Assembly (NCBI GenBank): GCA_019118365.1
Contig: DWZA01000077.1
Location: 1-47,049, forward strand
DNA length: 47,049 bases
Source: Candidatus Lachnoclostridium stercoravium
Lineage (GTDB): Bacteria; Bacillota; Clostridia; Lachnospirales; Lachnospiraceae
Direction: 5' to 3'
Shown here: positions 17,491 to 24,749 of the stretch, in pieces
Layout of the letters: each line of letters starts with the position of its first letter
Position numbering within the stretch: position 1 is the stretch's first letter
The notes under the pieces: generated by a model
The model's input: only the letters and a program-made list of their open reading frames with translations
The model's database searches: none
What the model was told of the DNA's origin: nothing
Position numbers and translations under genes: made by a program

Positions 17491-18300
17491 TTATTCTATG
17501 TGATACTCCTGATACAGTTTTTGACGGTATACCTTATCTTCGCTGGCTTTCAGCACATCATCCATACGACTGTCCTTTACCAGTTTTTTAATCAAAAGAG
17601 ATAGTCTAAGTTCCCCTTCTTCTCTTCCCTTTTCAATATTTTCCTGATCTCTCATCATCAGCATCATATATTCCCGCCTCCATTCCCTGTTTTTCTTTCC
17701 GTTCCGTACTGCGTTTTCTACTTTTTTTATAAACGGATCATCCGACTCTCTTCCTGCCACATAATCCAGAAACGCTTTTAATTCAGACCCCACGTCGTCT
17801 TTTTGGCCGTCCGCATTTAAAAATATTTTTTCCGTACCATCTCCGAGGATAAGTTTTAAATCTTCCTGGCATATATTTTTAAATGTATAAATATGTCTGT
17901 TTTTTCCAAAAATGTCTGTCAGACAGATAAAAATAATATAACACCGGCTTAGTCTCCTATAGGATTGGCCTCGGTTCAGCAGCTGAAGATCTAACATTGA
18001 TTGATAATATCTGCTTCTTTTTGGGAGTTCTTTTGTATCCACTGCCTGCATTTCGATATTATAAACCGTCTCTTTATTGTCCCGCACATATACATCCAGC
18101 CGAACGCTGCGGGCATCTATATCTTCTCTGATCTCCTTCTGCAATTCTGGATATTCGATACGTTCGATGTTAAGCTGAGGCAGGATCCTCCGCAATACTT
18201 CCCTGCAGATCTCCGGATCCTGCATGATCTTTCCAAAAAGGAAATCGTTTGATAAGCCCAGCTCGTCCCAATTATCCATGATCTTATCCTGCATAATCAC
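17491..18300 (-). CDS. Rpn-family PD-(D/E)XK nuclease (recombination-promoting, transposase-like)
   Basis: 269 residues, apparently intact. The N-terminus (LSNDFLFGKIMQDPEICREVLRRIL) and the nuclease core RLDVYVRD ... YNIEMQ supply the Asp and E-x-Q of the PD-(D/E)XK site. KRSRYYQSMLDLQLL follows. The C-terminal half is helical and charged. The family is abundant in gut Clostridia and Bacteroidia; tested members (E. coli RpnA-E) are DNA endonucleases that raise recombination. A frameshifted relative lies at 42956-43802. Confidence 0.85.
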   Translation of the reverse strand: MIMQDKIMDNWDELGLSNDFLFGKIMQDPEICREVLRRILPQLNIERIEYPELQKEIREDIDARSVRLDVYVRDNKETVYNIEMQAVDTKELPKRSRYYQSMLDLQLLNRGQSYRRLSRCYIIFICLTDIFGKNRHIYTFKNICQEDLKLILGDGTEKIFLNADGQKDDVGSELKAFLDYVAGRESDDPFIKKVENAVRNGKKNREWRREYMMLMMRDQENIEKGREEGELRLSLLIKKLVKDSRMDDVLKASEDKVYRQKLYQEYHIE

Positions 18301-18342
18301 ATTCCTTTATTCTATTATAGCGGATCCATATCCGCATTACAA

Positions 18343-18405
18343 CAGGCAGCCTGGAACATCCTATTTGTGTCAGACCGAATATGATATCCTTTTTCAGGCT
18401 GCCTG
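18343..18405. repeat. 11-bp inverted repeat with 41-nt loop, followed by a small GC hairpin
   Basis: CAGGCAGCCTG (18343-18353) pairs exactly with CAGGCTGCCTG (18395-18405). A second small hairpin (GCCGC-GCAG-GCGGC, 18422-18435) follows. They fill the gap between the 78-residue gene and the Rpn gene. No T-run follows either arm, so a classical terminator is doubtful. Confidence 0.45.
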
Positions 18406-18441
18406 TGCATTGTCTCTGACGCCGCGCAGGCGGCGTGCTGA

Positions 18442-18678
18442 TTACTTATAGTAAACCTTATTAAAACGGATCTCTTTCAGGCGTCCGGTATCCGCCCCCA
18501 CATAGTCTCCCATGTAAAAGCTTCCGTCTTCCTGGATCTCGAAGATCCGTTCCATATCCTCTGCTTTTGCCGGCTCATCGTCGATATACAGCGGGATTCC
18601 TTTTTCCTCGTATTTTTTCAGGCCTTCCAGATAGGCCTTTCTGTCTCTTTTTTCCAATTGTTTCTTTTTGCTTTTCAT
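18442..18678 (-). CDS. Small basic/acidic hypothetical protein (78 residues)
   Basis: Start chosen at ATG 18678, directly after a near-ideal AGGAGGAGAGGT ribosome site; the longer frame (to 18708) would include that site. The first ~25 residues are very basic (KSKKKQLEKRDRK), and the rest is acidic with several aromatic residues (DGSFYMGDYVGADTG). I do not recognise a family. It lies 70 bp after the P-loop ATPase gene on the same strand and may be co-transcribed with it. Confidence 0.65.
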   Translation of the reverse strand: MKSKKKQLEKRDRKAYLEGLKKYEEKGIPLYIDDEPAKAEDMERIFEIQEDGSFYMGDYVGADTGRLKEIRFNKVYYK

Positions 18679-18748
18679 ACCTCTCCTCCTGGGAATGAGC
18701 TGTTCCACAGAGGTATCTGCCGTGACACAAATAACACCTTATATCCGC

Positions 18749-19366
18749 TCAATCCCCAAATACTTTCCGGAAGAAAGGGAGAATATCGGAAGTGACGGTA
18801 AAAGCATCGCTGTTATAAGGAATCTCCAGAACTGGAAAACGCAACTTTTTTCCTGCTTCTTTTTTCATCTGCCAGCTTCCGAAAACGGACGCATAGATCC
18901 AGCGTTTTTCCCAGCTGTCTTTCCTTCCCAGGATCTGCAGGAATTCTTCCTCCTGCCATTCTGTAAAAGAACCTACCAGTATCCTTTTTCCACAAAGAGC
19001 AAAATCCTGCCGTCTGCTTTCTTCATAGATCCCAAAATCCACGATCACGTACTGGATCCCGGCTTCCAGACAGTCTGCCAGCTGTTTTTGTCCGGCATTT
19101 TTATAATACAGCACTTCCAGAACAGAAAAGCTTTCCTTTTCTCCGGAAGAACCCCTGCATACCCGTTCGATCCGTTCGAAGTCTCCGTGTCCGTTCCACT
19201 CCAGCGCCGCTGTTTTCTTTCTCTTATAGCCAGACAGATAATTCGCTGCCATCACGCACAGGTGGGTCGTACCGACGCCCCTGCGGATCCCTGCGATCCC
19301 TACGACCTGACAGATATTCCCTTCATAATGCTTTTTGCCTTTTTGAAACATCTCCAAAAGACCCAT
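18749..19366 (-). CDS. Stand-alone MinD/CpaE-like P-loop protein
   Basis: About 205 residues. Near the N-terminus is GIAGIRRGVGTTHLCVMAANYL, which resembles the deviant Walker A of MinD/ParA/CpaE proteins (GxGTTxL), although the usual signature Lys is replaced by Arg-Arg-Gly. A later hydrophobic strand ending in Asp (YVIVDFGIYEE) resembles Walker B. The same GVGTTHL core is found in the C-terminal domain of the kinase gene just upstream, so the two are probably paralogous. The start (19366, after AAGGACAGAGA) lies inside the kinase gene. Nucleotide-dependent switching is inferred from the fold; the partner is unknown. Confidence 0.7.
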   Translation of the reverse strand: MGLLEMFQKGKKHYEGNICQVVGIAGIRRGVGTTHLCVMAANYLSGYKRKKTAALEWNGHGDFERIERVCRGSSGEKESFSVLEVLYYKNAGQKQLADCLEAGIQYVIVDFGIYEESRRQDFALCGKRILVGSFTEWQEEEFLQILGRKDSWEKRWIYASVFGSWQMKKEAGKKLRFPVLEIPYNSDAFTVTSDILPFFRKVFGD

Positions 19367-20724
19367 TCTCTGTCCTTTTTCTCCCATCCTTTCCATATTC
19401 TGTTCATTAAACTTGCGTAAAAATCCATTCCTTCCGGGGAAAGGTCAAATGGGCTTTCAAAATACGGCGCTTTCATATACACAGTTCCTTTTCTCTGCCT
19501 GTCTCTTCCGATCCGGACCCCTGGAGCCGCCATGTTGCATATAACAAATGCACTGCCGCTGTCATCCGGGATATTTACATCCCAGGGCTTGCCGCCGTTT
19601 ACCATGATCTGAACATCTGCCAGAGAAGAAGTCATCTCCTGCCATTTCGTGCCATAGTCGAAGACTCGCGTCATACCTCCCGGTTCTTTCAGCCTCACAG
19701 CAGGACCGTACAGGGGCTTCATCAAAAGTCCAGAGATCCTGCAGATCCCAAAGCTGTCAAAAGCGGCATTTTCGTATTCCGCCATAAGCCGGACCGCGTT
19801 TGAACCGTTCTTTTCTTCATATAAACAGGGAAAACCTTGAATTTTCAGATATGCAGAAAGACCTATTGCCAGATGAGTAGTTCCCACTCCAGATTTGTTT
19901 CCCGCAAAAGCAATGGTAAGAGATGATATGTGGTCTTTGCGATCTCCATCCTTTCGGATCTTTTCCAGTTCTTCGCAGAGGACAGTTACGGAAGGATACC
20001 GTTTTTCCTTTTCTGTTTCCAGACATCTGCCTATGATCTTTTCCAGACTGACAGGGTTCCATCCCGCCTTTGTCCCTCCTTTCCCGGCCGCGCGTCCTGT
20101 AAGCAGGAAATGCATGATCTGGCCAATAGCGTAGATATCCGTCCTCTCGTCCAGTTCGTCCTCCGTATACTGCTCCGGCGCGGCATATCCCACAGTTCCA
20201 TAGCGTTTTTTAAGATTTCCGGCGTCTCTTAAAAATATTGCCTGGCCGAAGTCGATCAATTTCACAGTATCGTGGCACAACAAAAGATTCTTAGGCTGCA
20301 GATCTAAATATAAAATGGGGTTCGGTTCTGCTGAATGCAGATAATAAACCAGACGGCAAATCTGAATTCCAATGGAAACCGTCATTGCCTTTGACAGGGT
20401 CCCCTCCTTCTCTGCAAGTTCCTGCAGGGAAAGGCCCTCTAGATATTCTTCGATAAGATAAAAATAATCCTCATCTTCCTCCAGATCATAAATAACAGGG
20501 ATCCCAGGAGCTTTAAGACCTTTTAAGATCGTAGCTTCCTTATGGAAGTCCGTATGGTCAACGGAAGTTCTGGGGATCTTCTTGATCGCCCGGTATTCTT
20601 CCAGGCCAATGTGCCGGGCAAGATAAACCTCGCACGTGCGCCCCGTCCCTATCACCTGAAGCAGCTGATATTTTCCAAAGAGAATGGCGTCCGCGAATGT
20701 GCACCTCCTTTTTTCCAATATCAT
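19300..20724 (-). CDS. Ser/Thr protein kinase fused to a MinD/CpaE-like P-loop domain
   Basis: 474 residues in two parts. Residues ~17-262 are a eukaryotic-type kinase: Gly loop VIGTGRTCEVYLA, Lys in YRAIKKI, catalytic loop LYLDLQPKNLLL (HRD replaced by YLD, but Asp and Asn kept), metal-binding DFG, and YGTVGYAAPEQY activation segment. Residues ~268-474 start with SLTIAFAGNKSGVGTTHLAIGLSAYL, a deviant Walker A P-loop like that of the next gene. There is no transmembrane or PASTA part, so it should be cytosolic. It shares ~67 bp with the downstream ATPase gene. The role is unknown; a signalling pair is inferred. Confidence 0.85.
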   Translation of the reverse strand: MILEKRRCTFADAILFGKYQLLQVIGTGRTCEVYLARHIGLEEYRAIKKIPRTSVDHTDFHKEATILKGLKAPGIPVIYDLEEDEDYFYLIEEYLEGLSLQELAEKEGTLSKAMTVSIGIQICRLVYYLHSAEPNPILYLDLQPKNLLLCHDTVKLIDFGQAIFLRDAGNLKKRYGTVGYAAPEQYTEDELDERTDIYAIGQIMHFLLTGRAAGKGGTKAGWNPVSLEKIIGRCLETEKEKRYPSVTVLCEELEKIRKDGDRKDHISSLTIAFAGNKSGVGTTHLAIGLSAYLKIQGFPCLYEEKNGSNAVRLMAEYENAAFDSFGICRISGLLMKPLYGPAVRLKEPGGMTRVFDYGTKWQEMTSSLADVQIMVNGGKPWDVNIPDDSGSAFVICNMAAPGVRIGRDRQRKGTVYMKAPYFESPFDLSPEGMDFYASLMNRIWKGWEKKDREWVFWRCFKKAKSIMKGISVRS

Positions 20725-20736
20725 CTCTCAGGCATT

Positions 20737-20765
20737 ATTCTAATACAGTTCTTTCTCATTTACAA
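20737..20765 (-). promoter_or_regulatory. Sigma-A-type promoter for the kinase gene
   Basis: On the minus strand TTGTAA (20765-20760), a 17-bp spacer and TAGAAT (20742-20737). The expected transcript start is only about 6 nt before ATG 20724, which would make the mRNA nearly leaderless. This is a motif match only. Confidence 0.4.
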
Positions 20766-20849
20766 TTCCTGTTTGAGCAAATTTCCTAAAAATTTTCTAA
20801 AGATAGAATTAAAAAAGGTGCAGCATCTTCTCTGCATCTTTGTACAGGC

Positions 20850-20895
20850 AAACATGGCGATCGGAGCAGCAAAAGCTGTACGGATCGCCATGTTT
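20850..20895. terminator. Long hairpin at the end of the peptide-transport operon
   Basis: AAACATGGCGATC (20850-20862) pairs with GATCGCCATGTTT (20883-20895), a 13-bp perfect stem, located 30 bp after the cyclophilin stop. No T-run follows on the minus strand, so it may end transcription weakly or protect the 3' end. Confidence 0.5.
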
Positions 20896-20924
20896 CCAAC
20901 CAGACTGCGATATTTTTTCTGATC

Positions 20925-21497
20925 TCATTTCCAGCACAGCGGAAGCTCCGGATCCTTCACCCGCACCGGCTCCGGATAAGTCTCCCCGAATAATTCCACT
21001 TCAACATGGTCGATGACCTGAGGTTCTACCGGCCGGTTGATCTCCACCCCTTCAATGGGAAAGTCTGTCACCGGAACGGTTTCCACTTTTTCCAGACGGT
21101 ATATCTCGTCCATGCCTTCCAGCACTTTTCCAAATACCGGATAGATCCCCTTGTGTTCCGGGCATGCTCTCAGCGGAAAGAAAAATTCACAGCTTGCAAG
21201 TCCCGCTTCGCCGTAGCCTCCCATGCAGACCACTCCGGGATAGGAATCTAACGGCGTGATCTCCGGATGAAGTTCAAATTCATTGGGGATCAGGTAGCGG
21301 CACGCTTCCTGTCCAAAGGCCGTATAGCTCATGTCGATCCAGTTTCCCGGAACGATCCGTTCGATGGCATGGTGGTCCAGGTAGCCGCCCAGGGCCGCAA
21401 AGAGAAAGCTGTTCACCGTATTGGGCGCAGCCTGGGGCAAAAGCTCGATCACGATCTTCGCTCCGTTTTCCATATAGATCGTCGCTATTGGGTTCAT
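20925..21497 (-). CDS. Cyclophilin-type peptidyl-prolyl isomerase, divergent
   Basis: 190 residues. Cyclophilin motifs are visible: TVNSFLFAALGGYLD, ERIVPGNWID (the catalytic Arg of the usual FHRVIPG is kept while Phe-His is lost), CEFFFPL for the SQFFI strand, and YPVFGKVLEGMDEI. There is no signal peptide, so it is cytoplasmic. Its start overlaps the M24 peptidase stop (ATGA) at the end of the peptide ABC operon, so it may help handle proline-containing peptides. Several substrate-pocket residues differ, so activity is likely but not certain. Confidence 0.85.
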   Translation of the reverse strand: MNPIATIYMENGAKIVIELLPQAAPNTVNSFLFAALGGYLDHHAIERIVPGNWIDMSYTAFGQEACRYLIPNEFELHPEITPLDSYPGVVCMGGYGEAGLASCEFFFPLRACPEHKGIYPVFGKVLEGMDEIYRLEKVETVPVTDFPIEGVEINRPVEPQVIDHVEVELFGETYPEPVRVKDPELPLCWK

Positions 21498-22573
21498 CCG
21501 ATCACCTCCAGAGTCTTTGGATAATGGTTCAGCACTTCGCAGCCGTCTTCTGTCACCAGCACCAGATCTTCTACCCGCACGCCGGTATCTCCCGGCAGAT
21601 AGATGCCCGGTTCGATGGAAAAGATCATGCCCGGCTCTGCCTTCCAGTCGCTGGCGGAAGAGACGTCTCCGTATTCATGCTCAGAAAGTCCGATAAAATG
21701 TCCCAGCCTGTGGGTAAAATAATCGCCGTAGCCTTCTTTTGCGATCAGGTTCCTGGCTGTTCCATCCAGTTCAGAAAGGGGTACGCCGGGACGGATCTTT
21801 GCGATCGCCGCCTCGTTGGCGCTGCGCACCGTCTCATAGATCCTCCTGCGTCCTTCGCTTACTTCTTTAAAATAAAATGTCCTTGTCATATCGGAACAGT
21901 AGCCGTCCTTTAAGCAGCCTACGTCAAAAAGCACGCAATCCCCTGGCTTTACCGCCGTATCGTCCGGCATGTGGTGGGGATCCGCAGCGTTTGCGCCAAA
22001 GGCTACCAGCGGTTCAAAGGAATAGCCGTCCGCGCCCAGATCCTGGTAGATCTTTAACATCTGGTCCGCCGCCTCCTTCTCTGTCACGCCTTCATGGATC
22101 AGCTCTTTAAATTTCTCCATAGCCTGGTCGTTGATCCTGGAAGCTGCCCTCATAAGCTCCTGCTCCTCGGCATCCTTCACTCCTCTTGTGCGGTCGATGG
22201 CGATGGAAGCGTTTACAAAACCGGAAGCTGCCTTCTTCTCCATCAGGGGGAGCAAAAACGCCGCCCGCAGGTCTTTATCCACTCCCAGAGGGGAGTTATG
22301 ATCCAGGCGCTCTGCAACCAGCTCTGCAGCCGGATCTGTATCCGAGTACCATACCTTTTCAATACCCACGTCCTCCGGCACGTGGAAAAGGCGGTTGAGG
22401 AAATACACATGCTTTCCGTCTTCCCTCAGGTAAAGTCCGTAAAACCGTTCAAAAGGAGCCACATATACTCCTGTCAGATAATAAATAGACATGGGATCCA
22501 CGATCAGCATCTGGGACAGTCCCATATCTTTTAAAGCAGCCATCACCCGGTCCACTCTGTTCTGTTTCATCAT
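21494..22573 (-). CDS. M24-family Xaa-Pro aminopeptidase-like metallopeptidase
   Basis: 359 residues: a creatinase-type N-terminal domain followed by a pita-bread catalytic domain. All five metal ligands are present: Asp in LFDVGCL, Asp in CSDMTRTF, His in HRLGHFIGLSEHE, Glu in FSIEPGIYL and Glu in RVEDLVLV. It probably removes N-terminal residues before proline from imported peptides. ATG 22573 follows AAGGAGAGG; the longer frame runs into repeat E. It ends the transporter gene set and is coupled to the cyclophilin gene. Confidence 0.92.
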   Translation of the reverse strand: MMKQNRVDRVMAALKDMGLSQMLIVDPMSIYYLTGVYVAPFERFYGLYLREDGKHVYFLNRLFHVPEDVGIEKVWYSDTDPAAELVAERLDHNSPLGVDKDLRAAFLLPLMEKKAASGFVNASIAIDRTRGVKDAEEQELMRAASRINDQAMEKFKELIHEGVTEKEAADQMLKIYQDLGADGYSFEPLVAFGANAADPHHMPDDTAVKPGDCVLFDVGCLKDGYCSDMTRTFYFKEVSEGRRRIYETVRSANEAAIAKIRPGVPLSELDGTARNLIAKEGYGDYFTHRLGHFIGLSEHEYGDVSSASDWKAEPGMIFSIEPGIYLPGDTGVRVEDLVLVTEDGCEVLNHYPKTLEVIG

Positions 22574-22594
22574 TTTTATCCTCTCCTTTAACTT

Positions 22595-22678
22595 GGGACG
22601 GCAGGACGGCCAGGGCAAACACGCGCTTATAAGCCATTAACGCCTGTTTTTCTCCCGGCTGTCCGCCGTCCCGGACTA
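22595..22678. repeat. Shortened copy E of the dispersed palindromic repeat
   Basis: GGGACGGCAGGACGGC ... GCCGTCCCGG ends enclose GCGCTTATAAGCCATTAACGCC and CCTGTTTTTCTCCC, matching modules of copies A-C but lacking the CTTCTTG hairpin. It separates the permease C gene from the peptidase gene within one operon. Confidence 0.65.
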
Positions 22679-22683
22679 TTGTA

Positions 22684-23520
22684 TTAAAACTGTTTTCTCA
22701 GCTTCGGATCCAGCAGGTCGCGAAGTCCGTCTCCGATGAAGTTCGCGCCTACGGCCATGGTAAAGATCGCCAGGCCAGGGAATCCTGCCACCCAGAATTT
22801 ATTAAAATTATCAACGCCGTCCGATACCATCATGCCCCATTCCGGCGTTGGCGGAGCGCTTCCCAGCCCTAAAAAGCTTAAGGTGGAGAACATCAGGATC
22901 TGGTTCCCAATATCCGTCGTCGCCATGATCAGGACCGAACTTATGCTGTTGGGTATGATCTCTTTGATCAGGATACGCAGCCTGGAAGCTCCCAGAGCTT
23001 CAGAAGCCGTTACATATTCATTTTCCTTTACGCTAAGCACCACGCTGCGCATCAGGCGGGCGTATGTGGGCCATGCAACGATCACAAGGGCGAACATGGT
23101 ATTAAACAGGTTGGAACCCATTACCGCGTTAATAATCATCGCCAGGATCAAAGACGGGAACGACAGGATCATTTCTGAGATCCTCATCATGATATTATCC
23201 GTCCGTCCGCCTACATATCCGGCGATCGCGCCGTAAAAGGTCCCGATAAATCCGGCGATCACTACGGTCAGGCAGCCGGCCAGCAGAGAATATCTTCCGC
23301 CATAGATCACCCTGCTGAAAATATCCTGGCCAAAATTATCGGTTCCGAACCAGTGCTCCGCAGACGGCGGCTTTAAGCGCAGGGTCAGGTCCTGGGCGAT
23401 CGGATCGTACGGCGCGATAAGCGGCGCGAAAACTGCCGCCAGGATCCAGGCCAGGCAGATGATCACTCCCAGGGTAAACAGGTAATTGGATCGAAACATT
23501 TTCTTAATCGCTCTCAGCAT
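22684..23520 (-). CDS. Oligopeptide/dipeptide ABC transporter permease (DppC/OppC type)
   Basis: 278 residues with an N-terminal OppC_N segment (ICLAWILAAVFAPLIAPYDP) and about six membrane helices. The inner-membrane EAA-like loop is EALGASRLRILIKEIIPN. The HWFGTDNFGQDIFSRVIYG signature is typical of DppC-type subunits. ATG 23520 follows GAGGTG and shares one base with the upstream TAA; a GTG at 23529 is an alternative. Together with the B subunit it forms the channel. Confidence 0.93.
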   Translation of the reverse strand: MLRAIKKMFRSNYLFTLGVIICLAWILAAVFAPLIAPYDPIAQDLTLRLKPPSAEHWFGTDNFGQDIFSRVIYGGRYSLLAGCLTVVIAGFIGTFYGAIAGYVGGRTDNIMMRISEMILSFPSLILAMIINAVMGSNLFNTMFALVIVAWPTYARLMRSVVLSVKENEYVTASEALGASRLRILIKEIIPNSISSVLIMATTDIGNQILMFSTLSFLGLGSAPPTPEWGMMVSDGVDNFNKFWVAGFPGLAIFTMAVGANFIGDGLRDLLDPKLRKQF

Positions 23521-24539
23521 TACTTGCACCTCACTCTCGGATCGATCAATCCATAGAGGATATCAACGATCGTATTGATCACCATGTAGTTTAATGCGAT
23601 CAGCAATGCCACTCCGATGATCGATGGAAAATCCGCGGACATAACGGACTCATAGGCGAACTGCCCCACTCCCGGCCAGTTAAAGATCGTTTCCACCAGG
23701 ACCATGCCGCCCAGGAGGTTTCCCAGGCCGAGGCCGATCACCGTAAGTACCGGGATCAGCGCGTTGCCCAGGGCGTGAAATACGATCAGCTTCGCCCGTC
23801 CCAGGCCCTTTGCCTTTGCCGTGCGGATATAGTCGGTAGACATAACGTCAAGAAGATTCGAACGGGTCGTCCTGGTGATCAGGCCCATGGTAAACATGGC
23901 AAGCACAAGGCTCGGCAGGATCAGATGGCTGAAAGCGTCAAGCGCTTTCGCCGGATCTCCTTCCAAAAGGCTGTCGATCACATACAGGCCAGTAACAGTG
24001 ACCGGCGGCGAGAAGGCGTTGCTGAGCCTTCCGGGGCCGGGGAAAATGTGCAGTTTATAGTAAAAGAAATACAGCATGAGCAGCGCGAACCAGAAGCTGG
24101 GTATGCTGACGCCTGTTACGGAGATCGCGCGGACCAGCTGGTCGATGATACTGTTGCGGCGGATCGCCGAAATGATACCGAACAGGATGCCCAGCGCGGC
24201 CGCGATCAGGATAGCAAAAAGTCCCAGCTCGATCGTCGCCGGATAGCAGCGCATCAGTTCCTGAAGGACCGGGTTATTGGTACGGATCGAAGTTCCCAGA
24301 TCAAACTGCAGCAGATTCCGGATATAAAGAACGTACTGGACGATCACCGGTTTGTCCAGCCCGTATCTGGCCCGGTAGGCCGCCACGATCTCCGGATCGC
24401 TTAAAGCTCTCTGGCTTAAATTCGCCACTGTAGGGTCGCCTGGTATCAGCTTTGTCAGAATAAATACCAGCGTCGCTACTCCAAGCAGCATGACCACCAG
24501 ATATACCAGCCTTCTCCCTATAAATTTCAACTGTTCCAT
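23520..24539 (-). CDS. Oligopeptide/dipeptide ABC transporter permease (DppB/OppB type)
   Basis: 339 residues from ATG 24539, which follows AGAGGTG. The N-terminal helix (RRLVYLVVMLLGVATLVFILTKLIPGDP) is characteristic of the B subunit. The cytoplasmic EAA-like loop is AKAKGLGRAKLIVFHALGNA. About six helices. It lies after the binding-protein gene, from which it is separated by a 210-bp gap containing a strong hairpin. Confidence 0.93.
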   Translation of the reverse strand: MEQLKFIGRRLVYLVVMLLGVATLVFILTKLIPGDPTVANLSQRALSDPEIVAAYRARYGLDKPVIVQYVLYIRNLLQFDLGTSIRTNNPVLQELMRCYPATIELGLFAILIAAALGILFGIISAIRRNSIIDQLVRAISVTGVSIPSFWFALLMLYFFYYKLHIFPGPGRLSNAFSPPVTVTGLYVIDSLLEGDPAKALDAFSHLILPSLVLAMFTMGLITRTTRSNLLDVMSTDYIRTAKAKGLGRAKLIVFHALGNALIPVLTVIGLGLGNLLGGMVLVETIFNWPGVGQFAYESVMSADFPSIIGVALLIALNYMVINTIVDILYGLIDPRVRCK

Positions 24540-24693
24540 ACAGCACCTCTCTTTTCTTTTGAAGATAATACGGCCGCCTTGCCGCCGCAAAACATGTCAG
24601 ATCTTTCCGTCAGCACAGGGAGATCCCTGTATTCACGGCAGGGTCTGACTCTGCCCTTCCTTCTGCCAAATGGCTGTCCTTTCTGTAAAAGGC

Positions 24694-24731
24694 TGTCTTC
24701 CAGGCTGTGCATAAATTCAGCCTGGAAGACA
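24694..24731 (-). terminator. Intercistronic hairpin after the binding-protein gene
   Basis: A perfect 14-bp stem (TGTCTTCCAGGCTG / CAGCCTGGAAGACA) with a 10-nt loop sits 19 bp past the binding-protein stop. On the minus strand GCCTTTTAC follows, a weak T-run. It probably acts as a partial terminator or 3' stabiliser so that the binding protein is made in excess over the permeases. Confidence 0.65.
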
Positions 24732-24749
24732 TTTCGTTCTAAAAGGTCA

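Noticed and set aside
22579-22637. N-terminal extension of the M24 peptidase frame
   Set aside because: It runs into repeat E; ATG 22573 after AAGGAGAGG is a better start.
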